A stretch of DNA of 64,000 bases from Ferruginibacter sp. (GCA_016786725.1 JAEUVU010000020.1:1-64000); one strand, 5' to 3'; positions 42,455-52,739 are shown, numbered from the stretch's first letter. The notes: a model not told the origin generated them from the sequence alone. Numbers and translations are program-made.

Positions 42455-43915
42455 ATGATACAGTTTACTTACAGTTTTTGTATGGCCATGTTGCACAGCT
42501 TATGGCAGGCTGCGTTGCTGATGTTGCTGTACTTTATTGTAGACAAACTCACACATAAGAATGGCGCCCCACTGGCCAAAAGAAATTTTTTATACATCGC
42601 CATTGCAGGCCAGCTCTTATTATTTGCCGGTACTTTTTCCCTGTATTTTTTTAGTGGCAAAGGCGCCGGGGCCTTTTCAGGCACCATTCAAAATATAGCA
42701 GCATCCTTCGGATATGACAATTTAAAGCTGGTTACTCCCTGGATATTTACCCTGTATGTATTTATAATTACAGGCAAGCTGATAAAAGCTGTTTACGGAT
42801 GGTACCAGTTTAAATACCAATACAAAACAGGGTTGCTTAAACCTGCCATTGACCTGAAACTTTTCACCCAATCAAAAGCATACCAGTTTGGCATAAAAAG
42901 AAAAGTAACACTATGGTTAAGCAGTTCAGTGCAAACACCGGTTACCTTTGGTTATTTTAAACCCATCATATTATTGCCGGTTGCTTTGGTCAGCAATATC
43001 AGTGTAAAACAGGCTGAAACCCTTATCCTGCATGAGTTAACACATATCCGCACCAATGATTACCTGCTTAACTGGTTCCTGGTAATTGCAGAAACCATCT
43101 TCTTTTTCAATCCCTTTGTAATGGGCCTTTGCAAAAAAATAAAATTAGAAAGAGAGAAGCATTGCGACATCAGCGTAATGTCTTTTGAGTATGCCCCTGC
43201 CCTGTATGCAGAAACTTTATTGCTTGCAGAAAGGATGAAAAAGCTCACACCTGTTTTTCAACTGGCTGCAGTAGGCAGAAAAAAACACCTGCTGCAACGC
43301 ATCCGTTTTTTTACCAGCGAAAAAGTTGTAAACCACCGCCTGAATTTTAATATAGTTGCACCCCTTATCGGCCTGGCTTTACTGTTTATGCTTTCGGGTG
43401 CAATACTTTTTCAATCTGCAGGATCAGTTACACAGGTACAAACAACTGCAGGCATCCATTATCTTCCATCCGACAACTATATTATTTCCGAAACAAGCAT
43501 GCCTGTTTTTACAAACGGCAATAATATTAAGACCGAACAGGCAACCAATAAAATAATTATGCCTGCCGTAATTGATGAGGCAGTAAGTACTATTGAACCT
43601 GCCCCGGCCTGTGAGCCGCAGCCATCAATACCAGATAATGAAGAGGCCGAAGCCACCACCTCTCCGCTGGAACTTAATTTTGCCAAGCCAATGGCCGCCA
43701 CAGAAAATGACGCTGCCAAACAGATCATCATTACCGAGGAAGGATCAGGAGGTGCTGTTACAGTAAAAGTTTACCAGTTAAGTTTTGAAGACGGTAAATG
43801 GATATTGCAACCCGAGCTGGTTGTAGCTAAAAAAGAAATGATTATTGATTCAGCAAAAAATAAAGCGGATTCTTCAAAAAGAAAGATGAAGATATCTTAT
43901 CCCACCCAGCAATAA
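42455..43915 (+). CDS. M56 (BlaR1-type) membrane metallopeptidase
   Basis: The 486-aa protein has N-terminal transmembrane helices, then the zinc-protease motif LILHELTHIRTNDYLLNW (HEXXH) with a downstream KLEREKHCD Glu/Asp, a further transmembrane helix (about 305-325) and a periplasmic C-terminal part. There is no penicillin-binding sensor domain, so the signal is not a beta-lactam as in classical BlaR1. It pairs with the BlaI-type repressor upstream. The tail (VKVYQLSFEDGKWILQPE) is beta-rich and unassigned. Confidence 0.92.
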   Translation: MIQFTYSFCMAMLHSLWQAALLMLLYFIVDKLTHKNGAPLAKRNFLYIAIAGQLLLFAGTFSLYFFSGKGAGAFSGTIQNIAASFGYDNLKLVTPWIFTLYVFIITGKLIKAVYGWYQFKYQYKTGLLKPAIDLKLFTQSKAYQFGIKRKVTLWLSSSVQTPVTFGYFKPIILLPVALVSNISVKQAETLILHELTHIRTNDYLLNWFLVIAETIFFFNPFVMGLCKKIKLEREKHCDISVMSFEYAPALYAETLLLAERMKKLTPVFQLAAVGRKKHLLQRIRFFTSEKVVNHRLNFNIVAPLIGLALLFMLSGAILFQSAGSVTQVQTTAGIHYLPSDNYIISETSMPVFTNGNNIKTEQATNKIIMPAVIDEAVSTIEPAPACEPQPSIPDNEEAEATTSPLELNFAKPMAATENDAAKQIIITEEGSGGAVTVKVYQLSFEDGKWILQPELVVAKKEMIIDSAKNKADSSKRKMKISYPTQQ

Positions 43916-43980
43916 TTCAATTGTAAAATTTAAGCAGCGAAAGATGTAATTGGCTAACTTTATACGCCTCAAACTTATCC

Positions 43981-44100
43981 TAATTCCTAATTCCTAATTC
44001 CTAATTCCTAATTCCTAATTCCTAATTCCTAATTCCTAATTCCTAATTCCTAATTCCTAATTCATAATTCCTAATTCCTAATTCCTAATTCCTAATTCCT
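43981..44100 (+). repeat. Tandem heptamer array (TAATTCC)n, about 17 copies
   Basis: About 17 head-to-tail copies of TAATTCC fill 43981-44100, with one altered unit (TTCATAATTCC). The array reaches the stop codon of the PorP gene (44099-44101), so the last unit encodes part of that stop. Similar AATTAGGAATCAGGAATT tracts in the opposite orientation lie at 56776-56815. Confidence 0.95.
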
Positions 44101-45133
44101 ACCAAATATTCCTCGGGCAAATGCTTCCATGTTTATTGCCTATCAAAAAGCCCAGTACAATTTCGTGGGTGCCTTTGGTGAAAGTCTGCAGGCGTGATGA
44201 AGTGGCATGTTCATACGCATAGCTTATATTGAAAGTATTGGAAACATTTACACCAATCATGCCCGAATATCCGCCTACCAGGTCGGCATGGCGGTAACTG
44301 GCACCTAACCAGAAAAAATCCTGGTATTGCATTTTTACATTGGCATGAATGGAAGTTAGCTGCGGCTGCCAGTACTGCACCATCACGGATGGCAATACAG
44401 TTACATTATCCGACAATGCAAACTTATACCCTCCCGAGGCAAAAAAGTTTGGCGTAAAGGTTTCGCCATAATCACTGTTCTTTACAAACCTGGCTTTACC
44501 CGGAATGATATTTAAAACAGAAACACCCAGGAAATACCTTGCAGAATATAACCAAACCCCGGCGCCAATTTCAGGTTTTATTTTACTGATCTGGCCGTTG
44601 TTATAGCCGATGGCCGGGTCATTGGGGTCAAGGTTGCCCCACTCTATCTTGCTCCTGTCTAAACTCACACTGCTTACTCCTGCATTAAGCCCGGCTGCAA
44701 GGCTGGTTTTAACGCCCAGCGGCTGGTGGTATGCGTACGAAACTGCAGCCGACCAGCGGTTTATATAACCCGCTTTATCATTAATCACCTGTAACCCCAG
44801 CCCATGATGTGCAGGAGAAACTGCATACTCATCCCATGCTTTAGGACCGCCGGGATGTTCTCCCAGAACCTGGAAAGAAGTGGCATTGGTACGCAGGTCT
44901 TTTTTACCCAAAGGCGTATGTATGGTAAAGTAAGAAGTAACCGGGTGACCGGTAATGCCGGCCCACTGGTTGCGGTAACTCAGTTTTACATCGGTATAAT
45001 TTTCAATACCGGTAATGCCCGGATTAAGAATATAATTGTTGAGAATATACTGGGTGTAAAAAGGCTTTGCCTGGCTGAAAGCCGCTTCTCCCATAAAACA
45101 GTAAACGATAACAACAAAAACAATTTTCTTCAT
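44099..45133 (-). CDS. PorP/SprF family type IX secretion outer-membrane protein
   Basis: I start at ATG 45133-45131 (MKKIVFVVIVYCFMGEAAFSQ, 344 aa), which gives a clean signal peptide; the longer frame adds 16 unlikely residues. The mature protein opens with KPFYTQYILNNYILNPGITGI, the family hallmark, and continues as an outer-membrane beta-barrel with a typical end (LGFLIGNKHGSICPRNIW). SprF-type proteins attach type-B T9SS substrates such as SprB to the cell surface. The 2285-aa T9SS protein gene lies just upstream on the same strand, so the two are a likely pair. Confidence 0.9.
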   Translation of the reverse strand: MKKIVFVVIVYCFMGEAAFSQAKPFYTQYILNNYILNPGITGIENYTDVKLSYRNQWAGITGHPVTSYFTIHTPLGKKDLRTNATSFQVLGEHPGGPKAWDEYAVSPAHHGLGLQVINDKAGYINRWSAAVSYAYHQPLGVKTSLAAGLNAGVSSVSLDRSKIEWGNLDPNDPAIGYNNGQISKIKPEIGAGVWLYSARYFLGVSVLNIIPGKARFVKNSDYGETFTPNFFASGGYKFALSDNVTVLPSVMVQYWQPQLTSIHANVKMQYQDFFWLGASYRHADLVGGYSGMIGVNVSNTFNISYAYEHATSSRLQTFTKGTHEIVLGFLIGNKHGSICPRNIW

Positions 45134-45276
45134 GCTTTCAATTTTTTCACCTGGGTAAGAACCCCATTTAATAAAGTTCAATCTTTTTAATTAATAAAAA
45201 TGTTAAGAGCTTAAATTTAAAATATCGAAGCCCACATTCTTTTAGCATAATTGCATCTAAATTCCAGGTTCCCTAA

Positions 45277-45332
45277 CCCTCTCCTTTGGAGTTCCTTGAA
45301 AAGGAACGAGCGTTAGCTCTTAGGGGTGAGGT
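45277..45332. repeat. CCCTCTCC-type repeat interrupted by two hairpins, copy 2
   Basis: CCCTCTCCTTTGGAG (45277-45291) and GGGGTGAGGT (45323-45332) are the two halves of the family unit. Between them lie GTTCCTT-GAA-AAGGAAC (45291-45307) and GAGC-GTTA-GCTC (45308-45319). It sits between the giant gene and the PorP gene. Confidence 0.75.
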
Positions 45333-45335
45333 CGT

Positions 45336-48300
45336 TTATTTTAAAATAGTTACGTAACCGGTTATCGGGTCACGGCCATTGCCCGGCTCTATAATATAAT
45401 AGTAAGTATCAAATGGCAATGGTTTGCCTTTGATGGTTCCGTCCCATGGCGTATTATAACCCCTCGATTCAAACACCGGCTTTCCGGTACGGGTAAATAT
45501 CTGCACCCGGTTGTTTGGATAGGTGTTTAAGAAATCTATCCTCCAGGTGTCATTAATACCATCACCGTTTGGTGTGAATGTATTAGGTATTACCGGGAAT
45601 TTGAGCAGCTTCACAAATACATCATCACTCAAAGCGCATCCGCCTTTGCCGGTTACGGTAAGCCGGTAGGTCATATCAGTTTTAGGACTGGTTACCCTTG
45701 GCCTTAATACCTTGCTGTCGGTTAAATAATCTACCGGTGTCCAGGTATATATTGGTTCCCTTCCATAAGCGGTGGCTTCAATTTCAACAGAACCGCCTTC
45801 CAGCACAAACTTATCGGGCCCAGCATTAACCTTTGGATAAGGATAAACCGTATATGGTTTGGTAAGTGTATCACTGTTACAGCCATGCGTATTTACTGAA
45901 TACATCGTGATGTTATAAGTGATGGTATCGCCGTATGTATGTGTGAGCGGGTTTATTATCCTGGTAGTTCCATCGCCCAGGTCCCAGTTCCATTGGTTTA
46001 CAATACCATCCCTGCCATCGGTATTATCGGTGATGGTAACATTATCACCAATACAAACACTTGGCTTGCTGAAAACAAAATCGGCTTTTGGTTGCGGGTG
46101 AATGGTGGTCATCGGTACATCAATAAAGCTGTTACAGCCCGGTTGCCCGTTATTCAATATCGGTGTTACCACACTGGTAGCAGATAACCTTACCGTAAAC
46201 GGCCCCACACCCGAAGTGTACCAGTGTGTAGGACTAATGCTGGTTACTGCAGGCGAACCATCTCCAAAATCCCAAACATAAGTATTACTGGTTACCGGTG
46301 CTGGTGTGGTAGTATTGGTAAATGCTACAATGGCATTAGGAATACAATAACCCGGTTTATCAACGGTAAATGATGGTACGGGATAAGGATGCACCACAAT
46401 TTCTCCGATTTTAGTGGCAGTTAAACAACTATTACCTGTGGTGGTTATGGTAAATCCGGGAGTAGCAGGAATGTTTGTTGGCGTTCCGAAAATCCTTAAT
46501 TCATTACCTGTTACAGTATAGTTAACACCTGTTGGTAAACCTGCGATTGTTACACCAGTTGCGCCACCACTTAAATCATAATAGATATCATCAATCGGTG
46601 TATTTAAACAAACGGATTGTGCTGTGTCACTTCCTGCCCGTAGAGCAATAGCGTGATCAGGAGCAACTGAAATAGTAACAGTAGCCATATCTTTCACGCA
46701 GGTATTGCCGCTTGTTTCTATGTCGAAACTATAATTAGCTGGTGTTGTTGGTGCACCCGAAATGGTTAACGTAAGCGGAGATCCTCCCAGCGCAGATGTC
46801 AACCCTGGAGGCAACGATGGAATAAAGTTAACATTGGTAGCGCCACCACTCAGCGTATATCTTATAGGGACAATAGAAGTGTTTACACATAAAGGCTGGT
46901 TTTCGCTACCGCTGGCAGCATCCCATTGTATGTCATGATTTGCATCAATAGTAATAACTGCAGTTGTATCAGTACTTAAACAACCTGTTGGTAAATTATT
47001 ATCAACCGTGTGCATGGTTACAGTATAATTACCCGGATTTGCATAGGTATGAGTTATAGGTGCAGCAATGGCAAAAGTCTGAGGCCCTGTTGCGTCCCCA
47101 AAATCCCAAACAGTACTTGCTAATACTACAGTAGGCGGTGCGGTTGACTGATTGGTAAATAAAGTAGGTGTTTGTTCGCAACTGGGCAATGTAACCCCGA
47201 AAACTGCATGTGCGGTATCCAGTACAGTAATTGTCCTTGTCAAAGTATCAATGCATGCACCGGGGTTGCTGGCCGTCCAGGTATATTTAATATTGTGTGT
47301 GCCAATACCTGCCACCTGCGGATTAAATGTACCATTCGGGTTGGTTATACCCGGGCCGCTGTAAGTACCTATACCAGGCACACCCCCTATTTCGCTGCCT
47401 TGTGTTAACTGGAAAGGAGCAACCAGGTAACAGGTGTTTGGAATAGCATTGAATTGTACCACCGGCGTGGCATATACCGTTACAGGATTTGTGCTACTGG
47501 TAAAACAAACATTTCCTGAATAGGCAACCATGCGTACTGTATAGGTTTGGGTTGTTTGTAAAGTAGGGTATTTATGCCGGTAAATTGCGTTAAATACAGG
47601 CACATTAATGGTTTCAAAAACACCGGGCGCTCCCACATTATCCCAGTAAATATCCAACTTGGTTACATTACCAAAACTTACGGTTGAAAGGTTTCTCAGA
47701 TCAACCGAATCGGCACTGCACGAATTGGTCATAGTAAAGCTTGAAACAGGGTCGGCAGCATTGATGGTTATGGGTTGCACGATGGTATCGGTACAGCCCG
47801 TTACCATGTTAATGGCAGCATGGGTTACCTGGTAAATAGCCGGCATGGGATATAAATGTGTACCGTGCTGGGTTGTTGAATTATTCAATGGGCCGCTCGG
47901 CGGATCTCCGAAATCCCAATACCAGGCATTAATGGTGTTACTTGCCCCCGGATTGATGCTGCTTGTATCGGTAAATACAGTAGCCACATCATTGATACAA
48001 ACTTCAGGTACAATAAAGCCTGCACGGGGGGTATCATTTACCGCTACAACTACAGATGCAACAGGGTCACTTACGCACCCATTGCTGTTGGTTACAGTAA
48101 GTGTTACAGTATAACCGGGAGCTGTATTTGGAATTAGGTAATAATGTATTGGGGTTTGTGCTGTTGATGTATTTTCATTTGGTCCGCCCGGTGGATCAGC
48201 ATTAGGGTCTCCAAAATTCCATAACCAGGTTGTAGGGTTTGCTGCATTTGGAGTAGATGTATTTACAAAAGTAATATTACTGTTGGCACAGCGTGGGCCG

Positions 48301-51300
48301 GCAGTGTTAAATGCAGCCACAGGTAACTCATTTATAGTAATCACAGTACTTCCGTTTTGTAATTGTGAACATAGTGTACTGCTGGCATCTGTTACCCTTG
48401 TTAACTGGTATGTAAATGTACCGGCTACAGTAGTTGGAGCCAATACGGTTGCAATACCTGCTGCATTACTTACCAATGGTGTTTGAGCAGTGCCGTTTAT
48501 TGTATATTCAAATGTATAAGGCGCTGTAGCCCCGCTTCCGGTAAAAGTTACGGTTGGTTGAGGTGCATTTCTGCAAACCGCTGTTGCACCGCTTACACTG
48601 GCTGTTGGTAAAGGATTTATTACTACAACAAAGGTTTGGCCTGTAATGGTTCTTGAACATACCTGGGCGCTTGCTTCACTAACAGCTGTTAATTCGTAGG
48701 TGTAAGTTGTTGCAACATTGGTAGGCACATTTATAGTGGCTACGCCTGCAGCATTACTCACAACGGTAGGTTGTGTTACACCATTAATCATATACGTAAA
48801 TGTATAAGGAGCCGTACCGGTGCTGCCTGTAAAAGTAATGGTTGGTGGAGGCGCCGAATTTAAGCAGGCAGATGTTGCACTGCCGGCAATAACCCCGTTT
48901 GGCAGGTCTTGTATTGTAATAGTGGTAGATGTACCGCTGATCGGCCTCACACAGGCCGTGCTGCTTCCATCGGTTACTTGTGTAACAGCATAAATGAATG
49001 TACCCACAACAGTTGTAGGTGCGTTAACCGTTGCAATGCCCGCAGCGTTACTCACAACAGGTGTTTGTGGTACACCATTAATGGTATATTCAAAAGTATA
49101 AGGCGCTGTTGAATTTGAGCCGGTAAAGGTAACAACCGGCTCGGGCAAGCTGTTTAAGCATACGGTAACAGCCCCAGCAATAGCAGCATTGGGCAATGGA
49201 TTAACATCTACAGTAATCGTTTGTCCGGTAATGGCTCTTACACATGCCTGGGGACTTCCTTCTGTAACCTGTGTTATTTCGTAAACATAACTGCCTACCG
49301 TTGTTGTAGGAACATTTAAAGTAGCAACACCGGCAGCATTACTTACAACAGGTGCCTGGGCCACACTGTTTATAGTATAGTTAAAAGTATATGGTGCAGT
49401 ACCGCCCGAACCTGTAAATGTTATGGTTGGTTGTGTGGCATTTTGGCAAACAGCCGTTGTGCTGCTGGCTATGGCTGCATTTGGCAGATCCTGCACTGTA
49501 ATAGTTGTTGTTGTACCGGTAATAATGCTGTTGCAGGTGGTACTGCTGGCATCTGTAACCTGGGTTATTTCATATACAAAAGTGCCGCTTACATTGGTTG
49601 GTGCGGTAACTGTAGCAATACCTGCCGCATTACTTACAATAGGTGTTTGCGGTACCCCGTTTATGGTATAAGCAAAAGTGTAGGGGGCCGTGGAATTAGA
49701 GCCGGTAAAAGTAACCGTTGGCGGCGGTCCATTTAAACATACGGTTGTAGCGCCTGTTATGGCTGCTGCCGGCAATGGGTTGATCTGAACCGTTATCGAT
49801 TGACCTGTTATAACACGGCTGCAAGGTGTACCAACGGGCAGTTCATTTCTAACTCCAACAAGGTTATATACAAAAGTTCCGGCTACATTGGTTGGTGCCG
49901 GAATTGTAAGTGTACCGGCCGTACTTGGTGTACTAACAATAGGTGCACCACCGTTAATATTGTAAGTGAAAACGTATTCTGCGGTACCTAATGTACCGGT
50001 AAAAGTAACAGGAACCGAAGGTACAGAGTTAAGACAGACAGTGGTATTTCCTGAAATGGTTGCATTGGGTATATCCGGCAACTCTATAATCTGAACAATA
50101 GTATCACTTAAACAACCGGGTGTTGTAATGCTGGCATGCCTTATTGTTTTGGCCGTGCCTGCTGCTATAGTGCCCGGAGTCGTAAATAGATGAGAAATGG
50201 TTCTAATGGGCGAACCCGGAGTTGGTGGTGAGTTTGAATATACAGTCCTAATATTAGTAACAGGGTCATAAAACTCCCACCATTGCCTGTAAGTGGTTTT
50301 AGGAAATTGTGGGGTGGTTTCGGTTACTCTTACAGAGTCTAAATAACAGCCGGGAAGCACCGTATTAAAACTCGCTGTTGGCGGGTCGCTTATTTGTATC
50401 TCAAAGTCATACAACCTGTTAGCACCACAACCTTCATTGGTACTGGTATAACCGGTTACCAAAAGAGTATCTATGCCAGGTGCATTAAAATAATAAGTGG
50501 TGGGTAAAGAATACCAGGTTACCCTTTTCCCGTTTTTTATTGTTATTGAATCATAGGTTACAGTTGCCGGTGGCGGACCGGGTGGGTATACCATGATGGG
50601 GAAATTATTGGGTACTATTAAAGAAGGGTTGCTCATATCCCATCTCAGAGAATCGAACCTGACAGCGACAGGAGGAGTAGTAGGCGTACCAATGGTTGAA
50701 TCAGGTATATAAAATTTAAATTTAAAAGGAGCATTGGTACAAACAGAAGGAGAAGTTTCAATACCGTAAGTTGTTTCCAATTCAAGTTCCTTTGAGAGAT
50801 CAATAACATTTGTTCCCGCATTATATCCATAACTCTCGGTTGTTGCAAATCCATAGGCAATTGCATTAAAGCCTGAATCTGATGATAAGGTATGCTGTCC
50901 CAATGCAAGATTAGGGATTTGTATATAAGAATAGGCCGGATCCTGTGGATGAACATTAAATGGTACAATCGGAGCATTACCATCAATTCTGAAAGAAGTT
51001 AATGCCGTACCTCCATTAGGTATCACAGCATTTACCCAATGCTGATGAGGTTGGTTGGGAGGGGTTTGATTATTAACTAACAGATTGGAATTGAATAAAA
51101 CATTTTTAATATTCTGTTCTACAGAACTTAGGTATATTACTTCTGGGTCGCCAGGGTTTCCGTTACCGCATGTGTTTTGGGTTGTTGTGTATTGTGCAAC
51201 TGTTATAGGCAAATCAGATTCTATTAATTGAGGGGTACTTGTTGCGGCAATTTCATAGTAAAAGTTATTTATTAACGGTAAAACCGTGAGAACACCATTT

Positions 51301-52193
51301 ATTTTTACCTGTGCAGCTGGGTCAGATACACATATCCTGAAGATATTCCTTGACATAGTGCTGCCAGTGGGAGCAGTTAAATATTTTTTGCCCCAGGCTG
51401 CTTTAGGAAACGACTGTACCATGTAGTTATCAGATGATGTACCCCCAGACCCGCAATTAATATAAATTCTTCCGCTGCCCGAAAAAACGGCAATTCTTTT
51501 GCAAACATTACCTGCAACTAAACTTTTAACTTTGGAGCCTGTTAAGTCAGTTCCGCTATTACCTGTAACAGTGCCCATTACATTATATACCTGGCCCTGT
51601 TGCAATGTAACAGTAAAAGGTACTCCGGATGGATGGCCAATTGCATCAGCACTGGGGGTAATTTCCACATCGGTAGTCCCCGGTTCGGTTGCAATTACAT
51701 AAAACCAGCAATTAGAATTTCCAACATTGGAGTTATTCGTATAATTTATTGAATAGTATTCCTTACCTAATGTATTTGTAGGTAATAAAAGGGTTGCCCC
51801 GGAAACACTTGAATTATAAATATGGGCATAAGCAACAATCGGAAAATTACTGGTAATGTGGATTCCTTTATCAAAAAGCCCATTAGTATTTAATCTGGCA
51901 TCAAGTGCTGGTGCCGGCCCTTTAGGCAAGGCTGGTGTAGTAAATATGGTATTTGCAGCCACATTATAAGTCTGGGTATAGCCTAATCCGGGTATTTCAA
52001 CAGTAACAACACTGGCTACATCCGCAGCAAAATAAAGTACCATATTTTGCCCATTGCCTCCACCACCACCTGCATTCATTACCTGGTGATAGCCATAGGC
52101 TACCCAAAAGTCTTTCCCCTTATTACTGAAATCCTGCCCAAACGAAGTAAATGACGTAAAAAAAACGAGAGAGAGAAGTAGTATTTTTCTCAT
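45336..52193 (-). CDS. Giant T9SS-secreted surface protein (SprB-like, gliding-motility C-terminal domain)
   Basis: The 2285-aa protein has a signal peptide (1-19, ending TSFGQ-D) and an N-terminal IgGFc-binding-like region (about 30-470). Six repeats of about 97 aa follow (about residues 713-1296, each with TGSxxTAPYTFxYTING and VSNAAGxATV). Then come several PKD domains (motifs such as WDFGD), and a type-B T9SS C-terminal domain (about 2200-2285, VIPNTFTPNGDGINDTW to YVTILK). It should be exported by T9SS and held by the PorP/SprF partner next to it. Adhesion or gliding is inferred. The repeats alternate in an A/B pattern. Confidence 0.92.
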   Translation of the reverse strand: MRKILLLSLVFFTSFTSFGQDFSNKGKDFWVAYGYHQVMNAGGGGGNGQNMVLYFAADVASVVTVEIPGLGYTQTYNVAANTIFTTPALPKGPAPALDARLNTNGLFDKGIHITSNFPIVAYAHIYNSSVSGATLLLPTNTLGKEYYSINYTNNSNVGNSNCWFYVIATEPGTTDVEITPSADAIGHPSGVPFTVTLQQGQVYNVMGTVTGNSGTDLTGSKVKSLVAGNVCKRIAVFSGSGRIYINCGSGGTSSDNYMVQSFPKAAWGKKYLTAPTGSTMSRNIFRICVSDPAAQVKINGVLTVLPLINNFYYEIAATSTPQLIESDLPITVAQYTTTQNTCGNGNPGDPEVIYLSSVEQNIKNVLFNSNLLVNNQTPPNQPHQHWVNAVIPNGGTALTSFRIDGNAPIVPFNVHPQDPAYSYIQIPNLALGQHTLSSDSGFNAIAYGFATTESYGYNAGTNVIDLSKELELETTYGIETSPSVCTNAPFKFKFYIPDSTIGTPTTPPVAVRFDSLRWDMSNPSLIVPNNFPIMVYPPGPPPATVTYDSITIKNGKRVTWYSLPTTYYFNAPGIDTLLVTGYTSTNEGCGANRLYDFEIQISDPPTASFNTVLPGCYLDSVRVTETTPQFPKTTYRQWWEFYDPVTNIRTVYSNSPPTPGSPIRTISHLFTTPGTIAAGTAKTIRHASITTPGCLSDTIVQIIELPDIPNATISGNTTVCLNSVPSVPVTFTGTLGTAEYVFTYNINGGAPIVSTPSTAGTLTIPAPTNVAGTFVYNLVGVRNELPVGTPCSRVITGQSITVQINPLPAAAITGATTVCLNGPPPTVTFTGSNSTAPYTFAYTINGVPQTPIVSNAAGIATVTAPTNVSGTFVYEITQVTDASSTTCNSIITGTTTTITVQDLPNAAIASSTTAVCQNATQPTITFTGSGGTAPYTFNYTINSVAQAPVVSNAAGVATLNVPTTTVGSYVYEITQVTEGSPQACVRAITGQTITVDVNPLPNAAIAGAVTVCLNSLPEPVVTFTGSNSTAPYTFEYTINGVPQTPVVSNAAGIATVNAPTTVVGTFIYAVTQVTDGSSTACVRPISGTSTTITIQDLPNGVIAGSATSACLNSAPPPTITFTGSTGTAPYTFTYMINGVTQPTVVSNAAGVATINVPTNVATTYTYELTAVSEASAQVCSRTITGQTFVVVINPLPTASVSGATAVCRNAPQPTVTFTGSGATAPYTFEYTINGTAQTPLVSNAAGIATVLAPTTVAGTFTYQLTRVTDASSTLCSQLQNGSTVITINELPVAAFNTAGPRCANSNITFVNTSTPNAANPTTWLWNFGDPNADPPGGPNENTSTAQTPIHYYLIPNTAPGYTVTLTVTNSNGCVSDPVASVVVAVNDTPRAGFIVPEVCINDVATVFTDTSSINPGASNTINAWYWDFGDPPSGPLNNSTTQHGTHLYPMPAIYQVTHAAINMVTGCTDTIVQPITINAADPVSSFTMTNSCSADSVDLRNLSTVSFGNVTKLDIYWDNVGAPGVFETINVPVFNAIYRHKYPTLQTTQTYTVRMVAYSGNVCFTSSTNPVTVYATPVVQFNAIPNTCYLVAPFQLTQGSEIGGVPGIGTYSGPGITNPNGTFNPQVAGIGTHNIKYTWTASNPGACIDTLTRTITVLDTAHAVFGVTLPSCEQTPTLFTNQSTAPPTVVLASTVWDFGDATGPQTFAIAAPITHTYANPGNYTVTMHTVDNNLPTGCLSTDTTAVITIDANHDIQWDAASGSENQPLCVNTSIVPIRYTLSGGATNVNFIPSLPPGLTSALGGSPLTLTISGAPTTPANYSFDIETSGNTCVKDMATVTISVAPDHAIALRAGSDTAQSVCLNTPIDDIYYDLSGGATGVTIAGLPTGVNYTVTGNELRIFGTPTNIPATPGFTITTTGNSCLTATKIGEIVVHPYPVPSFTVDKPGYCIPNAIVAFTNTTTPAPVTSNTYVWDFGDGSPAVTSISPTHWYTSGVGPFTVRLSATSVVTPILNNGQPGCNSFIDVPMTTIHPQPKADFVFSKPSVCIGDNVTITDNTDGRDGIVNQWNWDLGDGTTRIINPLTHTYGDTITYNITMYSVNTHGCNSDTLTKPYTVYPYPKVNAGPDKFVLEGGSVEIEATAYGREPIYTWTPVDYLTDSKVLRPRVTSPKTDMTYRLTVTGKGGCALSDDVFVKLLKFPVIPNTFTPNGDGINDTWRIDFLNTYPNNRVQIFTRTGKPVFESRGYNTPWDGTIKGKPLPFDTYYYIIEPGNGRDPITGYVTILK
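48305..50065 (-). repeat. Six 97-aa-encoding repeats in A/B alternation
   Basis: The six units inside the giant gene alternate at their C-terminal ends: units 1, 3 and 5 end in a GQxITVxxNPLP block, units 2, 4 and 6 in a TTITVQDLP or TVITINELP block. This implies that a two-unit module of about 580 bp was duplicated. Confidence 0.8.
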
Positions 52194-52344
52194 ATAGTTT
52201 TGGTATAAAAATTAGGTTAAGCAATATACAATTTACCCGGAGAACCGGATGCTCTAAACAGGGGTAACGCAGCCTTACAAGGATAAAAGAAATTAACAGT
52301 TTCTTCACAGGATGGTAATATGCCAAATATAAAACTAAAAAAGC

Positions 52345-52376
52345 AAAATAGCCGCATATAAATGCGGCTATTTTTG
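52345..52376. terminator. Bidirectional terminator, 13-bp perfect stem
   Basis: AAAATAGCCGCAT (52345-52357) pairs perfectly with ATGCGGCTATTTT (52362-52374) on the loop ATAA. The core AGCCGCATA-N-AAATGC recurs in both 106-bp direct repeats at 52706 and 53245. Confidence 0.85.
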
Positions 52377-52469
52377 GTGTCAGGCCACTACGGTGGGTGT
52401 AATAGCCTGAAGGATGGATGATATGCTGATTATGTCACATCAAATAAGTGTTTTTAGTGGCCAGACACC
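52376..52469. mobile_element. 94-bp element with GGTGTC-GGCCAC terminal inverted repeats, copy 1
   Basis: The left end GGTGTCAGGCCACTA (52376-52390) is the inverse of the right end TAGTGGCCAGACACC (52455-52469), except for one central base. The interior has no ORF. A second element with the same ends and 95-bp length but unrelated interior lies at 56050-56144. No target duplication is apparent. Confidence 0.6.
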
Positions 52470-52482
52470 TAAGCTATAAGGC

Positions 52483-52572
52483 CTATTGCAAAAACTGTTT
52501 AATTGTTTTACTGGTCTTGTCTTTATAAAAAAACTTAATAAAATATAAACCCGGCAGCAAACCACCTCTATG
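52483..52572 (-). pseudogene. Remnant of a T9SS C-terminal sorting domain
   Basis: On the minus strand this stretch encodes GLLPGLYFIKFFYKDK then TSKTIKQFLQ and a stop at 52485-52483. That is the typical end of a type-A T9SS sorting domain (a GxYF(I/V)K block followed by a K-rich strand). No longer coding frame continues upstream. It abuts the TIR element at 52455-52469. I read it as the 3' end of a lost secreted-protein gene. Confidence 0.55.
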
Positions 52573-52632
52573 ACCTTGCCTTCTCTTTTGCACACCCACC
52601 CCAAATAAGTACACAGCCAGGCATTCGTTTCA

Positions 52633-52739
52633 CACCACTTCGCTAAGTTCTTCGCTTCACCCCTCTCCTTTGGAGAGGGGCCGGGAGTGAGGTTCAACAA
52701 AAAAAGCCGCATAGAAATGCAGCTTTTGTTAAGAATCTT
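52633..52739. repeat. 106-bp direct repeat, copy A
   Basis: The unit runs from CACCACTTCGCTAAGTTC to GTTAAGAATCTT. It contains a CCCTCTCC-type repeat (52658-52694) and an AAAAGC-CGCAT-AGAA-ATGC-AGCTTTT hairpin (52702-52727). It is nearly identical to 53173-53278 on the other side of the retropepsin-like gene, and the hairpin may act as terminator for it. Confidence 0.85.

Noticed and set aside
43981..44100. CRISPR-like array
   Set aside because: The unit is 7 bp without spacers; it is a simple tandem repeat.
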